A stretch of DNA of 46,503 nucleotides from JBFWVD01 sp050246915 (lineage in GTDB: Bacteria > Actinomycetota > Acidimicrobiia > Acidimicrobiales > Ilumatobacteraceae). The notes under the pieces are model-generated. The model made no database searches, was not told the origin of the DNA, and saw only the letters and a program-made list of their open reading frames with translations. Where the stretch lies: positions 1 to 46,503 of the forward strand of contig JBFWVD010000041.1 of assembly GCA_050246915.1 (NCBI GenBank), in the 5' to 3' direction. Position 1 is the first letter of the stretch, and every line of letters starts with the position of its first letter. Of the stretch, positions 8,150 through 17,700 are shown piece by piece. The position numbers were made by a program, and so were the translations under genes.

Positions 8150-9527
8150 CCGCTTCCAGTCGCAACATCACATCGAGACCCCCTCCTGGGGTCTCGTGCA
8201 ATTCGACTTGCCCTCCACTCATCACTATCACTTGACGCACGATGGCAAGTCCCAGACCGGTGCCACCGGTGGTGGGATGGCGTCCGCGCCAGAAGCGATC
8301 GAACGCCCGAGCCCGCTCGCTCTCGACCATGCCCGGCCCGTGATCGATGACGTGCACCTCGACCCAATCATCCACGGGGCGCACGTCGATCTCGACCGAG
8401 GTTCCCGGCGGGGCGTGATCGATGGCGTTGTCGAGAAGGTTGTCGATGGCCTGCTCCACCGCTCCGGCACGGGCGCGCACGACCGTCGGTGCGCACCACA
8501 GGCCGAGGGTCACCCCGACCTCCTCGGCCAACGGCCCCCACATCTCGGCGCGTTCGGCCAACAAGGCCCGGAGATCGACGGGCACCGCGGCCTCGCGAGC
8601 GCCGTCGCCGCGAGCGAGCACCAACAGCCCTTCGACAATGCGCTGCAGACGGGCGGTCTCTTCCCCTGCGGCGGCCAGGATCTCGTCGTCTGGGCCGTTG
8701 CGCATCTGGTCGAGCCGCAACCGAAGTGCAGTGAGCGGCGTACGCAACTGATGGGACGCATCGGCAACGAAAGCGCGCTGTGTGTTCACGAGCGCGTCGA
8801 TGCGATCGGCCATGTCGTTGAACGACGCACCGAGCGAGCGGATCTCGCGCGGTCCGGACTGTTCGTCCGCCCGAGCACGCAGATCGCCCGTTGCGAACGC
8901 CTCCGTGGTGTCGCGCAACTCAGCCAGGGGACGGCTCAACGAACGGGCCATTCCCCACGCCACTGCCCCGGCTGCCACGAGCCCAATGATCACGCTCACC
9001 CCGAGGGCCAAGAGTCGACGACGGACCGCGCCGTCCACCTCGGCAGATGGATAGGTGATGCGCACGACTCCGTGCACCACACCGGCCGACGCCACCGGCA
9101 CAGCGGAGTACACCAGTCCATGGCTCAGCGTCGATGAGAACCGAGTACCGGTCGATCGAGCTCCGAGCAACGCTGCGCTCACCTCCGGACGGTTGGAGAA
9201 GTCGAGGTTCTCCGAATCGAGGCCCTCGGAATCGGCCACCGCTCGGCCTGCGGCGTCGGTGATCACAACCCGACCCCCGCTGCGCCGCGCGTAGTCGTCG
9301 ACGATGGGGTCCAGATCGCGCCCCGTCGGACGGGTGAGTTCTTCCACCACATAGGTGGCGATCACCGAGGCATCCCGTTCGATGCCCGCCTCGAGCCGAT
9401 CACGATCGCTGCGCACCAGGGTGATGGCGAACGGGACCACAACGATCACCAGCGCGAACACCACGACCGCTGCTGAGCTGATCATCAGGCGACGGGTCAT
9501 CGTCGACCCGCCGCTCGCCCGTGTCAT
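8133..9527 (-). CDS. Membrane sensor histidine kinase (OmpR-partner type)
   Basis: A 464-residue kinase: TM1 at about 14-37, a roughly 130-residue extracytoplasmic sensor, TM2 at about 172-193, HAMP, a dimerisation domain with the phospho-acceptor H259 in FVADASHQLRTPL, then N-box DNLLDNAIDHA, G1 DHGPGM and G2 GGTGLGLAIV. The ATG at 9527 shares ATGA with the stop of the response-regulator gene, so regulator and kinase were translationally coupled. All catalytic boxes are intact. Because its regulator is split by an insertion element, this kinase now lacks its normal partner and may lie on a truncated or polar-affected transcript. The signal sensed is unknown. Confidence 0.93.
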   Translation of the reverse strand: MTRASGGSTMTRRLMISSAAVVVFALVIVVVPFAITLVRSDRDRLEAGIERDASVIATYVVEELTRPTGRDLDPIVDDYARRSGGRVVITDAAGRAVADSEGLDSENLDFSNRPEVSAALLGARSTGTRFSSTLSHGLVYSAVPVASAGVVHGVVRITYPSAEVDGAVRRRLLALGVSVIIGLVAAGAVAWGMARSLSRPLAELRDTTEAFATGDLRARADEQSGPREIRSLGASFNDMADRIDALVNTQRAFVADASHQLRTPLTALRLRLDQMRNGPDDEILAAAGEETARLQRIVEGLLVLARGDGAREAAVPVDLRALLAERAEMWGPLAEEVGVTLGLWCAPTVVRARAGAVEQAIDNLLDNAIDHAPPGTSVEIDVRPVDDWVEVHVIDHGPGMVESERARAFDRFWRGRHPTTGGTGLGLAIVRQVIVMSGGQVELHETPGGGLDVMLRLEAVRPER

Positions 9528-10036
9528 CGCGGTGTTTCGAAGCGGAACCCGATGCCGCGTACCGCTTCGATCCACCGGGGATCGCCGAGCTTGCGACGGA
9601 TCGCCGCCACGTGCACGTCGACGGTCTTGGTCGGGCCGTACCAGTTCGAGTCCCAGACCTCACTCATGATGTCGACCCGGCTGCGCACGGCACCGGGCTG
9701 TTCAGCGAGATAGGCGAGAAGGTCGAACTCCTTGTTGGTCAGTTCGACCTCCGCTCCGTCGACATGGACGCGCCGACCGCGACGATCGATGGTGACGTTG
9801 CCGATCGTCTGCACCGCATCGGCTGGGTCGGGCGTGGGCGATGGATCGTGCCGGCGCGTCACGGCACGGATGCGCGCCACCAGTTCGCGCGCCGAGAACG
9901 GCTTCACGACATAGTCATCGGCGCCGAGCTCCAACCCCATCACGCGGTCGAGTTCGGCGTCGCGGGCACTCACCACGATGATCGGGACATCGGAGCCCGC
10001 GCGGATGCGGCGGCACACCTCGAGCCCGTCGAGATC
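9524..10036 (-). pseudogene. Response regulator, C-terminal fragment (interrupted by IS110-family element)
   Basis: This fragment holds the second half of a receiver domain (DLDGLEVCRRIRAGSDVPII, the switch Thr/Ser region VVSARDA and the conserved Lys in VVKPFSA) and a complete OmpR/PhoB winged-helix DNA-binding domain ending WIEAVRGIGFRFETPR. The phospho-acceptor Asp is missing, as it lies in the other piece beyond the insertion. Joined to 11462-11635 it makes a perfect 229-codon frame of ordinary OmpR-family length. An ATG at 10054 inside the element's end could start a truncated protein containing the DNA-binding domain, but no convincing ribosome-binding site is visible. Confidence 0.9.
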
Positions 10037-10225
10037 GAGCCCTGTTTGTGTCAAGTGGGCTGGTTTGGGGCGCGTGACGTCGTGCCCGTAGCGGGCTGCT
10101 GGGTGCGGGGCGTAGCGTTGTGGTCGGGTCCGGGAGTGGCTTGTCCGAAGTGCCGGTGTTCAGGGTTTGCCGGCCGCGCTGGATTTCACAGTCGCCCCTG
10201 GTTGTCCTCCCGGGCCCGTTCGATC

Positions 10226-11239
10226 TCAGCGGATCGCGTCGTTGAGGAGCTGCCGGTAGACGGCGTCGGAGATGCGTCGCTTCAGCGCTCGCATGGCGTC
10301 TTTCGGGGTCTTTCCTTCGGCTTGCTTGCGGAGGTAGAACGCACGGCCTGGTGTGTCGTGGCTGACCTGGGTGAGCGCGGCAACATGAATTGCATGGTTG
10401 AGTTGCCGGTTCCCTTTCTGGTTGAGCCGATGATGGGGGTTCGGTCCGCTCGACGCGTTGATCGGCGCGGTGGCGTTGTAACGCGCGTAGTGACCCGCTG
10501 TCGGGAACCGGAAGATGTCACCGGTGTAACCGATGAGGATCGCCGCGCCGATCGGGCCGACGCCATAGACCTCAGTGACCGACGTGTTCGCATCGGCGAC
10601 CGCAGCAACGATCCGTTTGTAGCTGAGCGCGAGCTCACGGTCGGCGTGACGGACCTCGGCGAGGAGCTCAACAGCGACAGCACGTCGCTGCGCACCCACA
10701 CGATCGGCGGGGCGGATGCGTCGCAGTTCTGCTGCGGCGCGTTCCGCGGTCAACAAGCGAGGAAGTCCACCCTCGACGAAGTGGCACAACACTGCGTGAA
10801 GCCGACAGACACTTTGAGTTCGCCGAGCGGTGAGGTCGTGATATCGCCGGGCCAGGAGTCGAAGCACAACGCTGTAGTCCTCGACACCGACAGTGCGGAC
10901 ACGACGATGCAACCCAACGATCGCCACTGATCGAGCGTCGTGACTGTCTTGTTTGTCCGATGCTGTGTCATCGAGCGTACGAACACGCGCCGCGAGTTTC
11001 GCCGGAACATCAACGACATGTTCACCGGCCGCGACGAGTTGCTGCGCGAGCAGCGCGCCCAGCCCACTGGCCCCTTCGATCGCCCACGTGCGCGGTGTGA
11101 ACGGCGCCGCGAACGCCAAGAGCCGATCGCGTTGAGCGGCGTTGGCGTCCACGCGGACAGAACCGATGACTCGCTCGGCCGGGTCGATGACCACGGCCTG
11201 ATGCGATCGTTTGTGAGGGTCGATACCAATGACGAACAC
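10226..11239 (-). CDS. IS110-family transposase (DEDD recombinase)
   Basis: A 337-residue transposase. The N-terminal RuvC-like DEDD domain shows VIGIDPHKRSHQAVVID (first Asp), WAIEGA (Glu) and KQDSHDARSVA (Asp pair). The C-terminal Transposase_20 domain shows VYGVGPIGAAILIGYTGD, then NATAPINASSGPNPHHRL, where the catalytic Ser is expected. The start is GTG 11239, with GAGGAGG at 11247-11253 giving a 7-nt spacer; the frame continues upstream to 11329 but without such a site. No frameshift or stop is present, so the element may still move. Members of this family use a bridge RNA from their noncoding end to choose the target. Confidence 0.95.
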   Translation of the reverse strand: MFVIGIDPHKRSHQAVVIDPAERVIGSVRVDANAAQRDRLLAFAAPFTPRTWAIEGASGLGALLAQQLVAAGEHVVDVPAKLAARVRTLDDTASDKQDSHDARSVAIVGLHRRVRTVGVEDYSVVLRLLARRYHDLTARRTQSVCRLHAVLCHFVEGGLPRLLTAERAAAELRRIRPADRVGAQRRAVAVELLAEVRHADRELALSYKRIVAAVADANTSVTEVYGVGPIGAAILIGYTGDIFRFPTAGHYARYNATAPINASSGPNPHHRLNQKGNRQLNHAIHVAALTQVSHDTPGRAFYLRKQAEGKTPKDAMRALKRRISDAVYRQLLNDAIR

Positions 11240-11461
11240 GATGCAACCTCCTCGAGGTGTCAGTAGTGGGGTGCACCACGGTGGGACAGACCTGAAGTGG
11301 GTTCGATGCGCGATCCTGTTTCGAGCCACACCGTGGCAGGAATCGGTGGCCGGCCAATTCGTTCGAAAGCCAACCCGAAGGTGGACAGGGCATTCATGAG
11401 ACCGACCACCGACCCCACGACGCTACGGAACACCGCAACGCTTGCGCCCATCCTGCATTCA
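11240..11461 (-). ncRNA. Candidate bridge RNA region of the IS110 element
   Basis: This is the noncoding part before the transposase start, where IS110-group elements encode their bridge RNA. Two consecutive inverted repeats are present: TCGGTGG/CCACCGA (11343-11349 with 11406-11412) and CCACGGTG/CACCGTGG (11276-11283 with 11329-11336). Each encloses a loop of 45-56 nt, in the order expected for a target-binding and a donor-binding loop. Short matches between the loops and the element ends support this. The structure was judged by eye, not folded computationally. Confidence 0.4.
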
Positions 11462-11635
11462 GGGCAATCCGAGGTCGAGCAACACGACGTCGGGCATGTC
11501 GGGACCACCGACCGCAAGATGCAACGCCGCCGATCCGTTGTTGACGTGGATCACGTCGAAGCCCTGCAGCCGCAATGTGTCGGCCAAGGGGTCAGCGATC
11601 GAGGCGTCATCTTCGACCAGGAGCACACGCACCAT
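11462..11635 (-). pseudogene. Response regulator, N-terminal fragment (receiver start)
   Basis: Fifty-eight codons from an ATG at 11635: RVLLVEDDASIADPLADTL carries the acidic pair of a receiver domain, and VVLLDLGLP carries the phospho-acceptor Asp. The frame hits a TGA at 11459-11461 immediately inside the insertion element. The remainder of the gene continues at 10036 on the far side. Alone this fragment cannot fold as a full receiver. It lies 94 bp downstream of alr on the same strand; the gap 11636-11729 shows no gene. Confidence 0.9.
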
Positions 11636-11729
11636 GCCATCTTGCTCGCTGCTCGCGCCGGCTCGAGCGATCCCAGACGAGCCTTCGCCGTGAACCCCAT
11701 CGCCGTTGACCTTCGCTCCGGAATCAGCC

Positions 11730-12881
11730 TCAGCGAGCGAGCCGGCGCGGCAGGCGAGCACCGAACCCACACGTCACCTCGTAGGTGATGGTGTCGAGGC
11801 GATCGGCCCACTGCTCCACGGTGATCACCTCATCGCCCTGGCGCCCGATGAGCACGACCTCGTCGCCACGAACGACGGCATCATCGCCGCAGTCGACCAT
11901 CAACTGGTCCATCGTGATCGTTCCGGCGATGCGACGACGACGGCCACCGATCAGCACCTCACCATCTGTCTTCCCGAGGCGGCGCGTCACCCCGTCGGCG
12001 TATCCGAGGGGCACCGTGGCGATCGTCGCGTCCCGCTCGGGCGCATAGCGCAGGCCATAGGAGATGCCTTCACCCGCTGGTACCCGACGCACGAACGACA
12101 CCTCGGAGCGCACGGACATCGCGGGGCGCAGTTGCCCACACCATGGGGCCAACGCGTTCGACGGCAGCAATCCGTAGATGGCAATGCCGCAACGTACGAA
12201 CGAACCACGCGCCTCGGGGTGGACGAGCGTCGCCGCCGAGTTGGCCATGTGGAAGTGTTCCACCTGCACGCCCGCGGCTCCGATGGCAGCGCGAACCTCG
12301 GCGAACCGCTCGAGCTGTTCCGCGGTGAACGGGTTCCCGGGCTCGTCGGCCACCGCACAGTGCGTCCACACCGACGCCAAATGCAACTTGGGTTGACGCG
12401 AGATGGCAACGGCCAGGTCCACCGCATCTCGCCGATCGCACCCGGCGCGATGCATGCCGGTGTCGACCTTGAGGTGCACCGGTAGCGGGCCGGAGCCGGC
12501 TGCCGCTTCCGCCGCGTGAGCGGCTGTCTCGATCGCTGCCAGTGAGTACACGGTCGGCTCGAGACGCGAGGCAACGACGCGAGCCATGTGGGACAACGGT
12601 GGTTCGGACAACACGAGCACGCGTGCACCGACGCCCTCGGCCCGCAAGCGCTCTCCCTCCCCCACCAACGCCACGGCCAAACCGTCGGCGCCGCCGGCCA
12701 GCGCGGCGCGCGCTGCGGTCACCGAGCCGTGCCCGTAGCCGTCGGCCTTCACAACCGCCCACAGACCCGCCGGGGCGGCGGCGCGGCGCAGCACCTCGAC
12801 GTTGTGGGTGATGGCGTCAGGGTCGATCAGCGCATACGACACCCGAGACGGGTCGGCAACAGCCGACGGAGCGAAGGTCAC
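11730..12881 (-). CDS. alr: Alanine racemase
   Basis: A 383-residue fold-III PLP enzyme that interconverts L- and D-alanine for peptidoglycan. The PLP lysine is K45 in VVKADGYGHG and the second catalytic base is Y275 in GISYGLRY. TGMHRAGC, HMANSAA and CGIAIYG follow in family order, and the C-terminal ITMDQLMVD segment belongs to the beta-barrel domain. The start is GTG 12881, which shares GTGA with the nnr stop, with GGAG 8 nt upstream. The gene order acpS-nnr-alr is recurrent in actinobacteria. Confidence 0.96.
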   Translation of the reverse strand: MTFAPSAVADPSRVSYALIDPDAITHNVEVLRRAAAPAGLWAVVKADGYGHGSVTAARAALAGGADGLAVALVGEGERLRAEGVGARVLVLSEPPLSHMARVVASRLEPTVYSLAAIETAAHAAEAAAGSGPLPVHLKVDTGMHRAGCDRRDAVDLAVAISRQPKLHLASVWTHCAVADEPGNPFTAEQLERFAEVRAAIGAAGVQVEHFHMANSAATLVHPEARGSFVRCGIAIYGLLPSNALAPWCGQLRPAMSVRSEVSFVRRVPAGEGISYGLRYAPERDATIATVPLGYADGVTRRLGKTDGEVLIGGRRRRIAGTITMDQLMVDCGDDAVVRGDEVVLIGRQGDEVITVEQWADRLDTITYEVTCGFGARLPRRLAR

Positions 12882-14308
12882 CGTGAGAGCTCCGCCAGCG
12901 CGGTCGGGATGAGATCGGGGAGATCGGACGCGATGAGACCGGTCTGCGGGCCGGCCACCGCGGCCCGCGCGTGCAGCCACGCCCCGCACGCCGCCGCCTC
13001 GAACGCGGCAACACCGCGACTGACCAGCGCACCGATGATGCCCGACAGCACATCGCCAGTGCCTGCGGTCGCCAGGCGCGAGTCGCCGGCGGTCACCAGC
13101 AGCACGCGCCCCCGCTCGTCGGCCACGATCGTCGTCGGTCCCTTGAGCAACACCACGCAATGCAGATCACGGGCCAATCGACGGACCGCATCGATGCGGT
13201 CCGGTCCGATCCGATGGCCACTCAGCACCGCGAACTCACCGTCGTGCGGGGTGAGCACCGTGGCGTGAGAACGCGCACGCAGCACTCCTGCAGGCCCTTG
13301 TGACGACCACGCCAACGCCACCAGGCCGTCACCATCCACCACGACCGGTACCGGCGCGCTGGTGACCACCCGACGCACCGCATCACAGGTCGGATCGCTG
13401 CGGCCGAGGCCCGGCCCCACCACCAGAGCGTGGAACCTGTCGAGATCGCTCAGCACCGGCGCCGCCCACCCCGACGCCGGGAGCGATCGGCCCACGACCT
13501 CGATCGGCGCCACCACGGATGGATCGACATCGGGAACGCCGAGGCGGACCATCCCCGCTCCCGTGCGTTGCGCGGCCAGCGCACACAATCGCGCCGCGCC
13601 GGTCATGCCGGGCGACCCAGCGGCGATCCACACCGCGGCACGCCACTTGTGATCGTCGGGTCGACGGCTCGGAACCCACCGCGCCACGTCGGCCGCCTCG
13701 ACCAGGAACGTCGACGATCGTTCCACCGGAAGGCCGATGTCGACGAGGATCTGCTCCCCTGCCAGTTCTCGCCCCGGCATCAGGAGCAGTCCGGGTTTGG
13801 CCGCGACGAGCACCACCGTTCGAGTTGCGGGCATCACCGCGCCCTCGGCTCGTCCCGTCAACCCATCGACGCCCGAGGGGATGTCCACCGCGAGCACGGG
13901 CACACCGTCGGGATCGGGTGGCTCCCACGTGCCACGAAAACCGGTGCCGTACGCGGCGTCGATGATGAGATCAGGTCGATGCCGGCCGAGGTCCGGGGCC
14001 TTGGCATCGCACACCGTCACCACACATCCGCGTCGCCGCAACGCACGGGCCGCGGCGCGTCCATCGTTGCCGTTGTTGCCTTTACCGGCGATCACCACCA
14101 CACGAGCCCCGTATGCGCCGCCCATCATCTCGAGGGCCGCTCGCGCTACTGCCCGACCGGCGCGTTCGATGAGCACCTCCACCGGCACCGGAGCAGCAGC
14201 GTCGATCGCCGCCATCTCCTCTGGGGTCACCACAGGTTGCACGACGCCCACGGTAGCGATGCAGCGACCGTCGCTGTGTGCCAACGAGACGATCACGACA
14301 GGCCTCAC
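12878..14308 (-). CDS. nnr: Bifunctional NAD(P)H-hydrate epimerase / ADP-dependent dehydratase
   Basis: A fusion of about 476 residues that repairs hydrated NADH and NADPH. The N-terminal YjeF epimerase half shows GKGNNGNDGRAAARAL, AYGTGFRG and the AVDIPSGVDG motif. The C-terminal ribokinase-like dehydratase shows VGPGLGRS, VVDGDGL, TPHDGEF, LLKGPTTIV and the nucleotide-binding TAGTGDVLSGIIGAL. Length fits the two-domain enzyme. The start is uncertain: GTG 14308 gives about 25 residues before TPEEMAAIDA, and later GTG codons near 14250-14235 would also fit. It sits 36 bp after acpS and overlaps alr by GTGA. Confidence 0.94.
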   Translation of the reverse strand: MRPVVIVSLAHSDGRCIATVGVVQPVVTPEEMAAIDAAAPVPVEVLIERAGRAVARAALEMMGGAYGARVVVIAGKGNNGNDGRAAARALRRRGCVVTVCDAKAPDLGRHRPDLIIDAAYGTGFRGTWEPPDPDGVPVLAVDIPSGVDGLTGRAEGAVMPATRTVVLVAAKPGLLLMPGRELAGEQILVDIGLPVERSSTFLVEAADVARWVPSRRPDDHKWRAAVWIAAGSPGMTGAARLCALAAQRTGAGMVRLGVPDVDPSVVAPIEVVGRSLPASGWAAPVLSDLDRFHALVVGPGLGRSDPTCDAVRRVVTSAPVPVVVDGDGLVALAWSSQGPAGVLRARSHATVLTPHDGEFAVLSGHRIGPDRIDAVRRLARDLHCVVLLKGPTTIVADERGRVLLVTAGDSRLATAGTGDVLSGIIGALVSRGVAAFEAAACGAWLHARAAVAGPQTGLIASDLPDLIPTALAELSR

Positions 14309-14344
14309 ACGCCGGCGTTCATCGCACGGCGTCGGGTCGGTCGG

Positions 14345-14710
14345 TTACTCCGCGATGGCGATCGCCTGCGCCACCCGCTCGGTATGGGTGAGCGACAGAT
14401 GCCAACGCGTGATCCCACGCTCATCGGAGAGCTCGCGGGCTCGGCCGGTGAGACGCAAGGTCGGGACACCGCCAGAACTGCGCAACACCTCGACATCGCG
14501 ATACGCGAACGCGAACAGGCCGACACCCAGTGCCTTCATCACCGCTTCCTTCGCAGCGAACCGCACCGCGAGCCGCTCCGTCGGGTCGGTCCGGCGCATG
14601 GAGTACTCACGCTCGTCGTCGGAGAAGAGCTTCTCGACGAGACCCGGCGTTCGTTCGATGGCGGCCCGGAACCGGTCCAACTCCACCAGGTCGATGCCGA
14701 CGCCAATCAT
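14345..14710 (-). CDS. acpS: Holo-[acyl-carrier-protein] synthase
   Basis: A 121-residue AcpS, which moves the 4'-phosphopantetheine arm of CoA to ACP. GVGIDLVELDRF carries the metal-binding Asp, and RFAAKEAVMKALG carries the second acidic ligand and the catalytic Lys region. The C-terminal WHLSLTHTERVAQAIA is typical. Length is normal. It is followed by nnr and alr in the same direction. An 84-bp gap with three copies of a 14-bp repeat separates its start from the end of glmS. Confidence 0.96.
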   Translation of the reverse strand: MIGVGIDLVELDRFRAAIERTPGLVEKLFSDDEREYSMRRTDPTERLAVRFAAKEAVMKALGVGLFAFAYRDVEVLRSSGGVPTLRLTGRARELSDERGITRWHLSLTHTERVAQAIAIAE

Positions 14711-14733
14711 CGAACGTCGATCATCGCGTGCCG

Positions 14734-14775
14734 GTCACCGCGCGACCGTCATCGCGCGACTGTCATCGCGCGAAC
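14734..14775. repeat. Three tandem 14-bp repeats between glmS and acpS
   Basis: Three adjacent copies of GTCAYCGCGCGAMY (14734-14747, 14748-14761, 14762-14775) differ at only a few positions. They fill most of the glmS-acpS gap. No terminator-like hairpin is evident. They may be a protein-binding array or simple slippage. Confidence 0.6.
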
Positions 14776-14794
14776 GGCATCTGACCGATGACCC

Positions 14795-17700
14795 TCACGC
14801 CCGCCACCGCGAGGCGAGGTCGAGGATCGGCGAGGTGAGCAGATCGCTCACCGGGATCGACGCCAGCAGATCGTCGCGGAACGTGGGCTCGGTCTCCGAC
14901 ACGTAGTCGCGCAGCGCCTCGTAGCGACCGCGATAGGCCAGCACCCCTCGAGCAACCGCTGCCGACACATGGTCCACGAGTTGCACGTGCATGAGGGTGA
15001 TGCCCGTGGTCTCGTTGCCCTTCAGCTCCGGCACCAAGATGACGGTGCGGCCATCGGCTGCACCCTTGGCCACCTGTACATCACGTTCGATGGCGACCCG
15101 GCGCTTCGTACCGCGCAACTCGCCGGACGTCTCGACCCGCGAACGCAGACCCAACGACAGACCACCACGGTCCGCAATGGCGATGGTGTCCCCGTCGATG
15201 CGATATCGGGTGAAACCCAGCACGTCAGCGACAGCCGGTTGGAGATCGGCGACCGTCTTCATGATGCGATAGCTGAGTCGATCGCGCGGCGTGCCTGTGG
15301 CGAGCAACTCCTGCACGAGCGGGTTGTTGATGAGACCCTCGTCGCTGCGGCTGATGCCGACGGTGACCGTCTTGGCCTGATGCTTGATGGCATCGATCGG
15401 GCGCGTCAGCTCTTCGATGGCACCGGTCAGCGCCGCGGTCAGCTCGTCGAGCACGACCTCGGGCGTGCCGACCTTGCCGTGCTCGAGCTGGAACCCGTCG
15501 AGAGGTGCGAGCCCGACGGCGTAGCGGAACACCGACGCCAGACGCACGGCCGTCGACGCCTCGAGATGACCATCGAACGTGCCGGTACGGAGCATGTCGA
15601 AGAATCGCTGTGCGGCAGCTTCCAGGCCGGGTCGCACGCTGGCGAACAACTCATCGCCGGTGAGCGACGTGCCACTGGCCTCCTCGATGATGGCTCGCGC
15701 CTCGCGCAACGTCCGCGCTTGGGCGTCGATGGCCAGTGCCACTTCGTAGCCGAACAGATGCCCGGCCATGGCCGACAACACGAAACCGAGCGACGGATGC
15801 GCTTCCGGCACGCTAATGACGGCGAGCGCCGCGTTGAAGCGCTCTTCGCCCTCGGTGGCGATGACGATGGGGGCCGCTTTGTGGGCCCGGTAGATCGCCA
15901 CCTCTTTGGCGACGTCGTCGGCGTTCGAGCCGACGAGGCCGGCTGCGCACACCAAGATCAACGGCTCCGAGCTGAGGTCGATGTGCTTCTTGTCCTCGGT
16001 CACGTCGCAGGCGATCGACTTGTAGCAGAGCTCGCTCAGCTTGATGCGAACCTCTTCTGCCGCAACGACATTGGACCCGTTGCCCACCACGGCCCAGTAA
16101 CGGCGCGAGGTGGCCAGCTGATGAGCGGCACGGCCGATCTCCTCGCGACGCTCGAGCACCTTTGCCATCGATTCAGGCAAGGCACGCAGGCCGCTGAGCA
16201 GTTCGTGACGCTGACGTGCGTCGCCGGCGCCGATCTCTTCCGCGATGGCACAGGCCAGCAGAGCTCCCGCGGCGACCTGTGCGTAGAAGGCCTTGGTCGA
16301 CGCCACGCTCATCTCGACGTCGCGTCCGTCGCTGGTGTACGCCACACCGTCGGCTTTGTCGGTGAGATCGGAGTTGCGTCGGTTCACGATGGCCAACACG
16401 GTGGCGCCGCGACCGCGTGCCAGATCGACGGTGCGGTTGGTGTCGGTGGTGGTGCCCGACTGCGACACCGCGACCACGAGCGTGTCGCTCAAGTCGCTCG
16501 ACAAACCGAATCCCGAGAACTCGGTGGCGGTGGTGGCCTCGACGACCAGGGCCGAGCCCATCGTCAGCTCCCGCAACAAGCGCACCATGGCTTGACCAGC
16601 CACGGCCGCCGTGCCCTGCCCGAGCACCACGACCCGCCGGATCGCACCGCTGCGCAGCTGCTCGCGCAGTGCGTTCGGGATGGTCTCGACCCCGAAGTTC
16701 GACCGCAGCAGACCGTCGCGCTCGACGAGCCGACCGCGCAGCGTCTTGCGGAGCGAACCGGGAGCTTCACCGATCTCCTTGAGCAGGAAGTGCGGCGACG
16801 AACCACGATCGATGTCGCGGGTCGTGATCTCGGCGGTGGCGACGTCCCGCTCGGTGAGCGGCAGTTCGCCACCGTCGTAGCTGAGCCGTGAGATGCCCTC
16901 GAGCGTGCCGGCTCGCCGGCCGTCGAGCACGAGAACCTGACCACGACTGGTCGAGGGTTGATCGGGCCGAGCCGGTGTCTCGCCGTCCATCCGCACGAAT
17001 CGGCAGGTCTCCTCGACGAGGCCGTAGGGCTCGCTCGCCACGATGAACACGCCGTCGGCCAGGCCGACGTACAGAGCCTGACCGCTACCGCGCAACGCCA
17101 GCAGGATCTGGTCGGGATCGTCGGAGTGCACCGCAGCGATGGCCACCGAACCTTCGAACCCGACAACGGTTCGGCGGAAGGCCTCGGCGATGGAAGGCGA
17201 CGTCACCGCGGCGCGCGACACGAGCGCAGGGATGACCTTGGCATCGGTGGTGATCTCGGGAGCAAGTCGCAGACCCACGCCAGCTTTGAGGTCGGCGTGG
17301 TTGTCGACATCACCGTTCAACGCCGCGGCGACGTACACCGCGCCACCTTCGCCATCGAGCTCGTCGGAGTTCACGGGATGCGCGTTCGGCTCGCTGATGA
17401 TGCCGACACTGGCCCATCGGGTGTGGGCCAAGACGGTGCAGCGAACACCAGGGATCGACAGCACTCGACGCAACAGTGCGTCGCCGGCGATCGCCCGGCG
17501 CAACGCTGCGGTGTTGTCACCCAACTCGCCGATCTCGGCAGCCGCCTTGTACACGAACGCCAGAGCGTTCCCCGCAATGCGGACCGATCCCGATGTGAAC
17601 AGGCGCTGGTCACGTGCAGCCACCGCGGCAACGACAGCAGGATCGTCGAGGTCGAGTCCGGCGCCGTGCACCAGCAGCTGGATGCCGGCAGAGTCACGAC

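Larger units (their letters stand above)
10037..11461 (-). mobile_element. IS110-family insertion sequence, about 1,425 bp
   Basis: The element separates the two halves of the response-regulator gene. Its limits are inferred by rejoining the coding frame as GLP/DLDG, which leaves 10037-11461 (or one base shifted) as extra DNA. It carries one transposase gene on the minus strand, with 189 bp of noncoding DNA after the gene and 222 bp before it. There is no target-site duplication beyond one G, as is usual for this family. GCCCTG near the left end and CAGGGC at the right end form an inverted pair. True ends could lie a few bases away, as discussed under the findings. Confidence 0.85.

Noticed and set aside
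10037..11461. Target-site duplication of several bases around the insertion element
   Set aside because: Only a single G is shared by the two junctions after rejoining the frame, in line with the IS110 family.
14969..16891. Long open frame of about 640 codons on the plus strand opposite glmS
   Set aside because: It is antisense to a clearly coding, motif-rich gene, has low-complexity Arg/His/Gly-rich translation and no ribosome-binding site. Such shadows are common in GC-rich DNA.
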